From contig CAWDKW010000005.1 of NCBI GenBank assembly GCA_963803065.1, positions 62,001 to 126,000 on the forward strand: a stretch of DNA of 64,000 nt, written 5' to 3'. Below are positions 25,573 through 33,599 of the stretch, one piece after another. Both the position numbers and the translations under genes were made by a program. The notes beneath the pieces were generated by a model. The model was not told where the DNA came from. It saw only the letters and a list, made by a program, of their open reading frames with translations, and did not search any database. Origin of the DNA: DASXMT01 sp963803065 (GTDB taxonomy: Bacteria; Actinomycetota; Acidimicrobiia; Acidimicrobiales; RAAP-2). The number at the start of each line of letters is the position of its first letter. Position 1 is the first letter of the stretch.

Positions 25573-26280
25573 GTGAGCGAGCGACAGATCAGTCGATGGA
25601 TGGGGCCCCTCGGGCTCGGAGTGCTGGTGCTGCTGGCCGTCGGGTTCTCCGTGCTCGGAAGTGGTTCACTGTCACAGAACGCCTCGGGGCCGGCCGTCGT
25701 GGCCAACTTCAACGCCCACGTCGCCCAGCACTGGGCGCAGATCTACGTCATCGGCCTCGGCCTGGCCGTCCTCGTGGTCTTCCTGAGCCACCTGCGGGGC
25801 CTCCTGCGGGACCGCGGTGGGAGTGCCACCCTGGCCAACGCCTCCTTCGCCGCCGGCATCCTGCTCGTCGGCGCGTTGGTGGTCTCCGGCACCTTCGCCC
25901 TGGCCCTCATCCTCGCCGCCCACAATCACCAGGCGGGTGTCGCCCACACCTTGAACTTCCTGTCCCAGAACGACGAGCTCGGGTTCCTCTTCGGGATGGC
26001 CCTGTTCGCCCTCGCCACCAGCGCCGCCATCCTCAGGCAGGGCTGGCTGCCCAAGTGGTTGGGATGGGTGGGCATCGTCGTCGGCCTGGTCTGCATCGCC
26101 GGGCCGATCTCGTTCTTCGGGTTCACCGCCTGCGGGATCTGGATCGCCATCTTGGGCTTCGTCATCGGCGCCCGGTCCAAGGTCGTCGCCGGGGAGGTCT
26201 CCCCCCTCTGGTCGGCGTCTCTGTCGGCAGCTGATCGATCCTCTCTGTCGGCAGCTGATCGAGCGCCTGTGGGCCGCTGA
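25573..26280 (+). CDS. Hypothetical six-helix membrane protein
   Basis: 235 aa from GTG 25573 with GGGAGGG upstream. Six hydrophobic helices separated by short loops (LGVLVLLAVGFSVLGSG, VIGLGLAVLVVFLSHL, AAGILLVGALVVSGTFALAL, FLFGMALFALATSAAIL, WVGIVVGLVCIAGPISFFGF). This resembles DUF4386-type proteins of unknown function. The C-terminus carries a duplicated SLSAADR unit from a DNA repeat. No catalytic residues can be named. Confidence 0.75.
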   Translation: MSERQISRWMGPLGLGVLVLLAVGFSVLGSGSLSQNASGPAVVANFNAHVAQHWAQIYVIGLGLAVLVVFLSHLRGLLRDRGGSATLANASFAAGILLVGALVVSGTFALALILAAHNHQAGVAHTLNFLSQNDELGFLFGMALFALATSAAILRQGWLPKWLGWVGIVVGLVCIAGPISFFGFTACGIWIAILGFVIGARSKVVAGEVSPLWSASLSAADRSSLSAADRAPVGR

Positions 26281-26300
26281 TCGATCGGCGGCTGGGCTGA

Positions 26301-27395
26301 TCATCGGTAGCTGAACAGGGCGTCGGACGCCGCGGCCACGGCGGCGGTCCGGTTGGTGACGCCGAGCTTCCGGTAGATGTTCTGCAGATGCTTGTTCACT
26401 GTCCCGGTGGCCACGCCCAGGTGCTCGGCCATGTCGGGCGTGGTCTCGCCCCGGGTGAGCAGCCACAGGAGGTCCGCTTCCCGGCCGGTGAGTCCCAGCC
26501 GCTTCAGCTCGGCCGACTCCCGCTGGGGCTCCCGCTCGTCGACCACGAGAGCGTCGGCCCGCCCGGGGGTCCCGGGGACGAAGCGAACCACGAGCTGCCG
26601 GTCCGCCACCACGCTCGACAGCGGCCGGTGGATCCGGGGCCGGCCGTCGCCGAACCCCGATTGGCGCTCCACCTCGACCCAGGCCCAGACGGCCTCGGGC
26701 AGGCCGGTGCCCGATCGCTCGCCGAAGTGCGCTTCGAGCGCCCCGAGCGCCCAGGCCGGGGCATCGCCTTCGATGCCCAGGGCACCCAGCACGATCACGG
26801 CCTTGCCCAACTCGGCCAGGGCCCCGTCGATGCTGCGGAGGGCGGCCATCGACTGGACGTTGCGGTAGCCCTGGATGAGGTGAGGACGGAGGGCGTCCAG
26901 CAGGGACAGCTCGTCGTCGGTGAAATCGGCGTGGCACCGGTTGAGGGCGAAGGCGATGATCAGCGGGGCCTTGGCCACCAGGCCCACGGCCACCTGGAAC
27001 TCGATCCCGCGCGGTCCGTACACGCGCTGGTAGAGCTCGAGCCGGTGGAGCTCCGAGCTGGTGAGGAAGTCCGACAGCCGACGGGGGCTGCCGTTGGCCG
27101 TCCGGCGCTGGTGCTGGAGGATGGGATTCTGCTGCACCAGGCGGGCGAAGTCTTCGAGCTCGCCTGGGTCCGCATCCTTGGTGTCGTCGGGCAGGGCGCA
27201 GAAGATGGCCAGCGGTATCTCCGGATCGATGACATTGAAGGAGCCGAGGTCGAAGGGCACCACCGGGGCCAACGACCGGAGCGCTGCCATCCCGAAGTCG
27301 GCCGGGTCTTCGACCTTGGCAATGGCCTCGACGACCGCGGCGACCGAGGCCCAGTCATTCCCGGTCCCTCGGTCCGCCGGTTGCGGCGCGATCAC
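26301..27395 (-). CDS. LuxR-family transcriptional regulator
   Basis: 364 aa from GTG 27395 with GGAGG just upstream; earlier codons overlap the divergent gene and consist of PGAQSPG-type repeats. The C-terminal ~65 residues are a LuxR/GerE helix-turn-helix: LTGREADLLWLLTRGETTPD, then MAEHLGVATGTVNKHLQNIY, RKLGVTNR. The N-terminal ~250 residues may be a GAF-like sensor (FDLGSFNVIDPEIPLAIFCA) but no response-regulator receiver is present. Divergent from WS/DGAT, a possible target. Confidence 0.85.
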   Translation of the reverse strand: MIAPQPADRGTGNDWASVAAVVEAIAKVEDPADFGMAALRSLAPVVPFDLGSFNVIDPEIPLAIFCALPDDTKDADPGELEDFARLVQQNPILQHQRRTANGSPRRLSDFLTSSELHRLELYQRVYGPRGIEFQVAVGLVAKAPLIIAFALNRCHADFTDDELSLLDALRPHLIQGYRNVQSMAALRSIDGALAELGKAVIVLGALGIEGDAPAWALGALEAHFGERSGTGLPEAVWAWVEVERQSGFGDGRPRIHRPLSSVVADRQLVVRFVPGTPGRADALVVDEREPQRESAELKRLGLTGREADLLWLLTRGETTPDMAEHLGVATGTVNKHLQNIYRKLGVTNRTAAVAAASDALFSYR

Positions 27396-27496
27396 GGCCT
27401 CCAGCGTACAAGGGGTCGGCCCGGGTGACTGGGCTCTTGCCAGCCCGGGTGACTGGGCTCCGGGCGGCCCGGCCGGAGGGCCGGTAGCCTCTGGCC

Positions 27497-28828
27497 ATGC
27501 CGGCACCGACCACGGCGGGGGAGTTCGTGCCGCTGAGCCACGAGGACCTGGCCATCCTGGCCAAGGAGAGCGAGACGGTGGTCGGGCACGCCTGCAAGGT
27601 GATCCTGGTCGGTCCGGTCCTCGACGTCGGCGAGCTACGGGCGTCGATGCGACGCCGGGTCCACGCCGTCCCCTCGCTGACCCGGCGCCTCGGCGGTACG
27701 ACGGCGGTGCCGGCCTGGGTGCCCGACCCCGGGTTCCAGCTGGACGATCACGTCGTGGACGCCACCGGGGCCGCCGTCTTGGCCGCCGCCGACCTCGACC
27801 GGGAGCTCGCCCGGCTCTTCGCCCAGCGTCTGGACAGGAGCAGGCCGCTCTGGCGGATCGACGTGCTCGGTCCGCTCGAAGACGGGGGAAGCGCGCTCAT
27901 GTGGCGGGTCCACCATGCCCTGGCCGACGGACAGACCACCATGCGGTACGCCGCCGCCCTCCTCTGGGACGCGGTGGAGGGCTCGTCGGCGCCGGCCTCG
28001 CCCGTGCGAGCTGCTGGGGCCGCGTCCGTGCGAGCTGCTGGGGCCGAGTCCGTGCGGGCGGCTGCGGCCTCGGCCGAGCTCCACCACGAGCGCCATCGCC
28101 GTGACCTGGCCGGGTTCGTCGAGCGCGAGTTCTGGGCCCAGGACGGCCCGTCGCCCTTCGACGGCCGCATCGGGGCGCAGCGCTCGATCGCTTTCACCAC
28201 GGCTGGGCTCGCCTCGCTGCGACGGGTGGCGCGGGCGGTCGCCGACGCCACCGTCAACGACGCCGTCCTCGCCTGCGTTGCCGGCGGCCTGCGGCGCTGG
28301 ATGGGGTCGGGGGTCGGGCAGCTCCGCGAGCTCCGGGTCAAGGTGCCGGTGAGCATGCACCACTCGGGCGACGACCTGGGCAACCGGGACTCATGCTTCT
28401 ACCTCGGTCTTCCCGTGGGTGAGCCAGACCCAGCCACGCGCCTTCGCCTCATCCGCCGGGAGACCGCCCTCCGGAAGGCCAACCACGACGCCGAGGAGAT
28501 GGACCGGGTGCTGGCGGAACTGGGCCGGGTGTCGCCCCGGCTCCGGCTCGTGTGCGAGCGGTTCCAGGCGAACCCGAGGGAGTTCGCGCTGAACGTGTCG
28601 AACGTCCCCGGCCCCCCGGCCCCGGTCACCGTGGTCGGACGGCCCGTGCACGCCCTCTACGCCGTCGCCGACATCGCCGAGCGCCACGCCCTCCGGGTGG
28701 GGGCCATCTCCTATGGGGACCAGCTCAATTTCGGACTGTGCGCCGACGCCGCCCTGGTGCACGACCTGCCTGCCCTGGCTGTGGCCATCCGAGCCGAGGC
28801 CGACGACCTGGTCGCGCTGGCCCCCTGA
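27497..28828 (+). CDS. Wax ester synthase/diacylglycerol acyltransferase (WS/DGAT)
   Basis: 443 aa. Catalytic motif VHHALADGQT (H-H-x-x-x-D-G, residues ~139-145) and the C-terminal NVSNVPGPPAPV are intact. It makes wax esters and triacylglycerol from acyl-CoA at the membrane or lipid droplet, the main carbon store of many actinobacteria. A linker between the two lobes contains R-A-A-G-A-x-S-V repeats (about residues 170-190) from a 24-bp DNA repeat. N-terminal FVPLSHEDLAILAKES replaces the more common LSxxDxxFL motif. Confidence 0.9.
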   Translation: MPAPTTAGEFVPLSHEDLAILAKESETVVGHACKVILVGPVLDVGELRASMRRRVHAVPSLTRRLGGTTAVPAWVPDPGFQLDDHVVDATGAAVLAAADLDRELARLFAQRLDRSRPLWRIDVLGPLEDGGSALMWRVHHALADGQTTMRYAAALLWDAVEGSSAPASPVRAAGAASVRAAGAESVRAAAASAELHHERHRRDLAGFVEREFWAQDGPSPFDGRIGAQRSIAFTTAGLASLRRVARAVADATVNDAVLACVAGGLRRWMGSGVGQLRELRVKVPVSMHHSGDDLGNRDSCFYLGLPVGEPDPATRLRLIRRETALRKANHDAEEMDRVLAELGRVSPRLRLVCERFQANPREFALNVSNVPGPPAPVTVVGRPVHALYAVADIAERHALRVGAISYGDQLNFGLCADAALVHDLPALAVAIRAEADDLVALAP

Positions 28829-28862
28829 GCCGCGGGCACCGGCCGGCGCGTCCGGATCGGGA

Positions 28863-29393
28863 TCAGAAACGCCAGCGGGTGGCGCCGCCCGCGCCCATCG
28901 TGCCCAGCGCGGTGGCGGTGCGTGCCGTGATGCGGTAGACGAACCACGGCGGCGGTCCGGCCGATGGTGCGCTGAACTCGGCCGTCAGCGCCTTCCCGGA
29001 GTCGTCGACCCGGGCCGGCCAGCCCGCCGCCGCCCAGCGGGCGGCCATGGCTGCGACCGTGGCCTGGTCGGTCACCTTCTGTGCCTCGCCCTCGACCACG
29101 AGGTCGAACTGGTCGGTGGCGAGGCTCAGGGTGCAGCGCGGGTCCCGGGCCAGGTTCCTGCTCTTGCGGGTGCCGTCGCCCGACTCGAACCAGAACGTGC
29201 CGTCGGCCCAGAGGGCCCCGACACCGGTGAGGTGCGGGCTCCGATCCGGGTTGATCGTGGCCAACCAGCACGTGTGGCGGTTGGGACCGCCGGACCCCGG
29301 TCCCTGGGTGACGCCGGCGTCGAGACGGCTTTCGATGCTGCCCCAGTCGAGCTGGGGCGAGCCGTAGATGGTGTCGAGGTTCGTAGTTTCCAT
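28863..29393 (-). CDS. PPOX-class pyridoxamine 5'-phosphate oxidase-like protein
   Basis: 176 aa. Split-barrel pattern: CWLATINPDRSPHLTGVGAL, ADGTFWFESGDGTRKSRNLA and RDPRCTLSLATDQFDLVVEG. It then has a helical Asp/Ala-rich part and the closing WFVYRITARTATALG. Cofactor FMN or F420 is inferred. Unrelated in sequence detail to the shorter PPOX protein at 8856. Converges with WS/DGAT. Confidence 0.85.
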   Translation of the reverse strand: METTNLDTIYGSPQLDWGSIESRLDAGVTQGPGSGGPNRHTCWLATINPDRSPHLTGVGALWADGTFWFESGDGTRKSRNLARDPRCTLSLATDQFDLVVEGEAQKVTDQATVAAMAARWAAAGWPARVDDSGKALTAEFSAPSAGPPPWFVYRITARTATALGTMGAGGATRWRF

Positions 29394-29560
29394 GATGTGG
29401 TGACGCTACCGTCGGCCCGAAGTCATCGGCGGGACGAGCAACGAGGTTCGAGGCCAACGACGAGGGCACCGCCCTGCGGGAGGCGGCGCTCGCACGCGGG
29501 TTCGAGGCTGCCGATCGCCAGGCAGGTGAGGCGGCACAGGACGCTACTGTGAGATCAAGC

Positions 29561-29983
29561 ATGGAGAACGGCGCGATCGAAACAGCGAAGAGAACACGTC
29601 TCGAACGAGCGCAGCGCTTCTTGACGCAAATCGGTCGCCTCGACCTGAGCTGGGTCGATGAGGTGCTGTCCCCACACGTGACCTATCGGGTTGCCGGGCA
29701 TCATGCGCTCGCCGGCACCTTCTCGGGCCGGGACCAAGTCCTGAGCCACCTCTCCGGGGTCGTGGACGTGACGAAGGGAACGTTCGACCCCATCAAATGG
29801 GAAGACTGGCTGGTGGGGGAGAGCCACGTGGCAACAATCGCCAACGTCCGTATCCGCGTCGGCTATCGGTCCTTTGCCGGACGCATGATCTACCTGTTGG
29901 GGTTCGACGATGCCGACCTGATCGTCAGCATCAGGGCCTTCTTCGAGGACGAGGACGCGGCCGAACAGTTCTTGGGCCCCTGA
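29561..29983 (+). CDS. SnoaL/NTF2-like protein
   Basis: 140 aa from ATG 29561; a GTG 12 bases earlier adds four residues. Cone-shaped NTF2 fold pattern: ERAQRFLTQIGRLDLSWVDE, then YRVAGHHALAGTFSGRDQVL, VIVSIRAFFEDEDAAEQFL-like end (DADLIVSIRAFFEDEDAAEQ). Such proteins are small enzymes or binding proteins for hydrophobic molecules, often steroid- or polyketide-related. No conserved catalytic pair can be assigned from sequence alone. Confidence 0.75.
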   Translation: MENGAIETAKRTRLERAQRFLTQIGRLDLSWVDEVLSPHVTYRVAGHHALAGTFSGRDQVLSHLSGVVDVTKGTFDPIKWEDWLVGESHVATIANVRIRVGYRSFAGRMIYLLGFDDADLIVSIRAFFEDEDAAEQFLGP

Positions 29984-30060
29984 CCTTCTGACTCGGACGC
30001 CCCGTCGGAAGGGGTAATCTTCGAAACGAAGGACGTGGAGACGGTGAGAAGGAGCGCACC

Positions 30061-30483
30061 GTGAAGGGAAACCGGCAGCTCAAGCGGCAGATTCGAGAGC
30101 TCCTCTCGGGGCTCGGAGGTTGTGGGAGCGAGGTGGCCGCAGCCCTCGGCGATCTCGGGGTGCGGGCCGAGCCGAGAGACCCGCGGGACTGTGCCATCGC
30201 CGTGTACCTGCGGGCCGTGGTGGGTGCCGACCACCGGATCCGCGCGGTGGCCGTCCAACGGGACGACGTGAAGGTGCTCACCGAACGGGCACGGTTCAAT
30301 CTGCCCAACGTCGTGACGGTGCGGTTGCCCGAACCGGTCCGCCGGTTCATCGAGGCGTTCGACGAGGCGGCCTACCCGAACCTGATCCGGTGGAGGCACT
30401 CGGTCCCCGACGCCGATGGGAGCGAGGGGGCGGTGACGTCGCCTCCGACATGGCCGGCGCCGGGGCATCCGTCGCCCGGCTGA
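30061..30483 (+). CDS. Hypothetical protein
   Basis: 140 aa from GTG 30061, with GAAGGAGCG upstream. The central part (DPRDCAIAVYLRAVVGADHR, VRLPEPVRRFIEAFDEAAYP) looks like natural, conserved protein, with no membrane helix or signal. The last 30 residues are Pro-rich and likely disordered. No family recognised. Converges with the SGNH membrane protein. Confidence 0.6.
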   Translation: MKGNRQLKRQIRELLSGLGGCGSEVAAALGDLGVRAEPRDPRDCAIAVYLRAVVGADHRIRAVAVQRDDVKVLTERARFNLPNVVTVRLPEPVRRFIEAFDEAAYPNLIRWRHSVPDADGSEGAVTSPPTWPAPGHPSPG

Positions 30484-30534
30484 ACGCGGACCTCGGCCAG
30501 GGCTCGCTCGGCCCTTCCCGCCTTGACCCGACCT

Positions 30535-31959
30535 TCAGCCGAGCGGGGCCCTCGACGACTTGACCAGTGCCTGCTCGTCGGCCAGGGCGATGGCCAGCCC
30601 TCCGGCGACGGTCGGGTGGAACGGTGCGTTGCTGCTCAGCCCCTGGACGAACGGCTGTCTGGTGCAGAGCTGGTGGCCGGCGAAATCGACGGTCACCGTG
30701 TCGAAGCCCGAGGCGGACGCCCCGTTCTTCAGCACGGCGTTGAGGCTGGCCAGGCGAGAGTCCAGCACCTTGACCTTGTCTGCGGTGATGCCGACGGCGT
30801 CGAGGCACGACAGGTTGGGCCCGAAGGGGTCGTAGTAGAGATTGACCAGGACGGTGGGATGCTGGGGCAGGCCGGCGAGCTCTTGCAACAGGCGGTAGTA
30901 GTTCTCGGTGAAGGTGGCCAGATCGGTCTGGAAGAAGGCGGTCGTGGCGTTGTCGTCGCAGGTGGCGGCCGCCGCGCAGAGCTCGACCATGGCCGACCAC
31001 TGGAGGTCGTCGGCGCCGATGCTGAGGGCGATGACCGAGGCGCCGGTCGCCTGCTTGGCCACGGCCAGCTGCGCCGGGATGGTCTGGTCGCCGATCTGCT
31101 GGGCCCCGAGGACACCGTTGGGGATGGTGGCGCCGGTGCAGCCCAGGTTCATGACGTTCCACTGGTTGACCCGCGCCAACGCGGCGGCGTAGGAGTCGGA
31201 ACTGCGCTGGCAGGCGCCGTCCTGGGCCGTGGGGTCGGCGACCGGCCCCAGTCCCACGCCGGCGGCGGTGGAGTCCCCGAGCACGACGGCATGGATGCCC
31301 GAGACAGCTGGGCCGGCCGGCGCGATCGCCGGCCCCGGAGCGGCCTGGCCGACGAGGTCCTGCAGCGAGCCGACCTGGCTCAGGGTCCGGGGGACGCTGT
31401 AGGCGGTGACCAGGATGCCGCCGACGTTGATCACCTCGGCGAACAGCAACCCGGCGCCGACCATCATCAGCGTCTTCCGCCACGAGAAGCGGCGCCAGCC
31501 GGCGATGGCCCCGAGGAGCAGGACGGCACTGGCGGCCACGATCACCGATTCCCAGACGAAGTACCGCACCCAGCCGCTGGCCAGTCCTTGGCCCAGCTCG
31601 GTGGCGGCATCCCCCCGATGGCTTGGTCGGAGGAAGCCGGAGACCTCGCGGTTCAGGGTGATGCGGCTCAGCACCAGCCGGGGACGAACCGGGCCGGGGA
31701 ACTGGATCGTGGTCGGCACGGTCTGCCCGAACAGGTCGAGCACGCCCGGCCCACGGACGCCGAGCGTCGGAGCGGCCGCGCCCACTTCGACGGTCTCACC
31801 CAGTGTGGACACCGACTGCAGGGGCGTCAGCTTGAAGGCGATCCCGATCGATACCACGGTGACGACCAGGAACAAGGCGGCGTAGATGAGTGCGGTGCGG
31901 GCCCGGCGCCGCCATGGGTGCGGGGACGCCGCGATGTCGCGGGGTGAGGACTGAGGCAC
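30535..31959 (-). CDS. Membrane-anchored SGNH/GDSL hydrolase
   Basis: 474 aa. Three helices in the first ~220 residues (ALIYAALFLVVTVVSIGIAF, YFVWESVIVAASAVLLLGAI, LMMVGAGLLFAEVINVGG) frame a soluble segment. The catalytic domain then begins with VVLGDSTAAGVGLG (Ser). It has NLGCTGATI and IALSIGADDLQWS and ends with the His in NAPFHPTVAGG. All triad positions are present, unlike the lipoprotein at 436. Likely an extracytoplasmic esterase or acyl hydrolase acting on lipids or cell-wall decorations. Substrate unknown. Confidence 0.82.
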   Translation of the reverse strand: MPQSSPRDIAASPHPWRRRARTALIYAALFLVVTVVSIGIAFKLTPLQSVSTLGETVEVGAAAPTLGVRGPGVLDLFGQTVPTTIQFPGPVRPRLVLSRITLNREVSGFLRPSHRGDAATELGQGLASGWVRYFVWESVIVAASAVLLLGAIAGWRRFSWRKTLMMVGAGLLFAEVINVGGILVTAYSVPRTLSQVGSLQDLVGQAAPGPAIAPAGPAVSGIHAVVLGDSTAAGVGLGPVADPTAQDGACQRSSDSYAAALARVNQWNVMNLGCTGATIPNGVLGAQQIGDQTIPAQLAVAKQATGASVIALSIGADDLQWSAMVELCAAAATCDDNATTAFFQTDLATFTENYYRLLQELAGLPQHPTVLVNLYYDPFGPNLSCLDAVGITADKVKVLDSRLASLNAVLKNGASASGFDTVTVDFAGHQLCTRQPFVQGLSSNAPFHPTVAGGLAIALADEQALVKSSRAPLG

Positions 31960-31999
31960 GCTGGTGCCACGCTACCGGGCGGTTCCCGATCGGCATCCC

Positions 32000-32089
32000 C
32001 GCCCAGGCCCCTACGACACGGCCGCCCAGGCCCCTACGACACGGCCGCCCGGGCCCTATGACATGGCCGACCAGGCCCTATGACATGGC
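32000..32089. repeat. Tandem array, 4 x 22-23 bp
   Basis: Unit CGCCCAGGCCCCTACGACAC plus GGC. Two 23-bp copies are followed by two 22-bp copies in which CCCCTACGACAC becomes CCCTATGACAT. The array fills the gap between the SGNH gene start and the stop of the GH18 gene and runs into the last 12 bases of the latter. Part of the minisatellite pattern seen across the window. Confidence 0.85.
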
Positions 32090-33598
32090 CGCCCAGGCCG
32101 ACCCACCCGGATCAGAGGCATCGGGGGCGACGCCCTGGTTCCACCACTTGGCTTGAAAGCCGATGCCCCGATAGACCACGTGGCTTCCCGCCGGGTAGAC
32201 GCTCGAGGCCGACCACTCCGGGTACGTCCCCGTCGGCACCGTGGTGTTGGTCACCGCGCTCTGGCCGGACAGGACCGGCCCGATGAGCAACCACGGGGTC
32301 TCCGAAGCGCCGGTCACCGGGGTGTTGGGGGCCTGCCCCTGGTTCCACCACTTGGCCTGGTAGATGGTGTGCTTCCACACCACCTTGGTGCCGGCCGGGT
32401 AGCTGCCGCTCGCCTCCCAGATCGGGAACGGGCTGGTGAACGGATTGTCGGGCCCGGTCGGCGCCGCCGTGGCATCGGTGACCGCCGAGGCCGCCGATGC
32501 CGATCGGCCGGTCAGCTGGTTGAAGACGGCCGAGAAGGCGAGCGGTTGCTGCGACAGGCCGCTGCAGTCGTTGGCCGCATGGTTCGGGTTGGGGTCGTTT
32601 GGACCACAGGGCATGTCCCGGTTCAGCGACCAGAAGGACAGCCGGCCCATGCCCTTGGCGTTGGCGAAGGTCACCAGCTGTTGGGCATCGCCCGTGGTGA
32701 AGATCTCGTCGGGGGTGTCGTTCTGCCCGATCATCGGGGTGGCCCCCACCTTGTTCCAGGCCTGGGCCGTGGTCAGCTGCTCGCCGGCCTGGAGGTAGGC
32801 CGCCTGGACCTGCTGCTGGCCGGCGGTGATCGACTGCTCGACGGCGTCGATCATGGAGGTCGACTGGGGCTTGGATGCTCCGTAGTCCATGGTCATGAGG
32901 TTCACCCCGGCCAGGTCCACGTGGGCGTCGAGCATCGACTGCACCGCCTGGACGCCGGCGGCGGTGAGCCCGGTCGGGCTGGACGGGAGGGTGAGCCAGA
33001 CGGCGAGGTGCCCGCCGGCGGCCCGGACCTTCGTTTGGACGTTGTGCACCGCCGCCGCCCGCCGGGACAGCGCCGCCGTGTCGGTCAACGCCGCCCCTTC
33101 GATGTCGAAGTCGACGGTGGTCAGCTGGTAGCGGTTGACGACGCCCAGGTAGGCGTACGTCAGTCCGTCGACGTTGGTGCAGGTCGTGGCCAGCTCCTGG
33201 TTGGCCTGGCCCCCGAAGGAGACCATGACGTCCCCGTGGAGCTGGCGGTAGCGGGCGATCCGGTTGTCGAGGGAGAGGCTCTGCTCGGCCTGGTCGAGCG
33301 AGTAGGCGCCGCCCCAGCTGGGCGTGCAGGACGAGCTGGGGTCGGCCACCACGAACCCCAGGACCACCGAGTGGGCCTCGTTGGCGCTCGGGATCTGGAA
33401 CTGCGACGTCGGCGTCAGCGTGGTGTCGACGTAGGGCGCGAACCACGGCGCCGCCACCGGCGTGGCCGCCTTGGCGTTGGCCGTGCGGGTCACCAGCTTC
33501 ACCGTGCCGCCCACGACGAGGGCCACGACCAGCACGGCCACGGCGATCCGCCACCAGGAGAGCTTGCGGCGGGACGGTTCATAGTGGTCCTGGCCCAT
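32078..33598 (-). CDS. Secreted GH18 (chitinase-like) protein with two carbohydrate-binding modules
   Basis: 506 aa from ATG 33598, one base after the stop of the synthase gene. An N-terminal helix (WWRIAVAVLVVALVVGGTV, residues ~14-33) acts as signal or anchor. The glycosidase domain has the GH18 core TTVDFDIEG (catalytic Glu ~167), a first-strand segment SVVLGFVVAD, VMVSFGG and MTMDYGA. Two C-terminal CBM5/12-type repeats share the motif YPAGTKVVWKHTIYQAKWWN / YPAGSHVVYRGIGFQAKWWN. It should bind and cut a beta-1,4-GlcNAc or related polymer. Operon position suggests it trims, or helps export, the polymer made by the synthase. Confidence 0.9.
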   Translation of the reverse strand: MGQDHYEPSRRKLSWWRIAVAVLVVALVVGGTVKLVTRTANAKAATPVAAPWFAPYVDTTLTPTSQFQIPSANEAHSVVLGFVVADPSSSCTPSWGGAYSLDQAEQSLSLDNRIARYRQLHGDVMVSFGGQANQELATTCTNVDGLTYAYLGVVNRYQLTTVDFDIEGAALTDTAALSRRAAAVHNVQTKVRAAGGHLAVWLTLPSSPTGLTAAGVQAVQSMLDAHVDLAGVNLMTMDYGASKPQSTSMIDAVEQSITAGQQQVQAAYLQAGEQLTTAQAWNKVGATPMIGQNDTPDEIFTTGDAQQLVTFANAKGMGRLSFWSLNRDMPCGPNDPNPNHAANDCSGLSQQPLAFSAVFNQLTGRSASAASAVTDATAAPTGPDNPFTSPFPIWEASGSYPAGTKVVWKHTIYQAKWWNQGQAPNTPVTGASETPWLLIGPVLSGQSAVTNTTVPTGTYPEWSASSVYPAGSHVVYRGIGFQAKWWNQGVAPDASDPGGSAWAAMS

Positions 33599-33599
33599 C

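Noticed and set aside
31960..32077. Small ORFs across the 22-23-bp repeat
   Set aside because: Open only because the repeat lacks stop codons; no ribosome site or natural composition.
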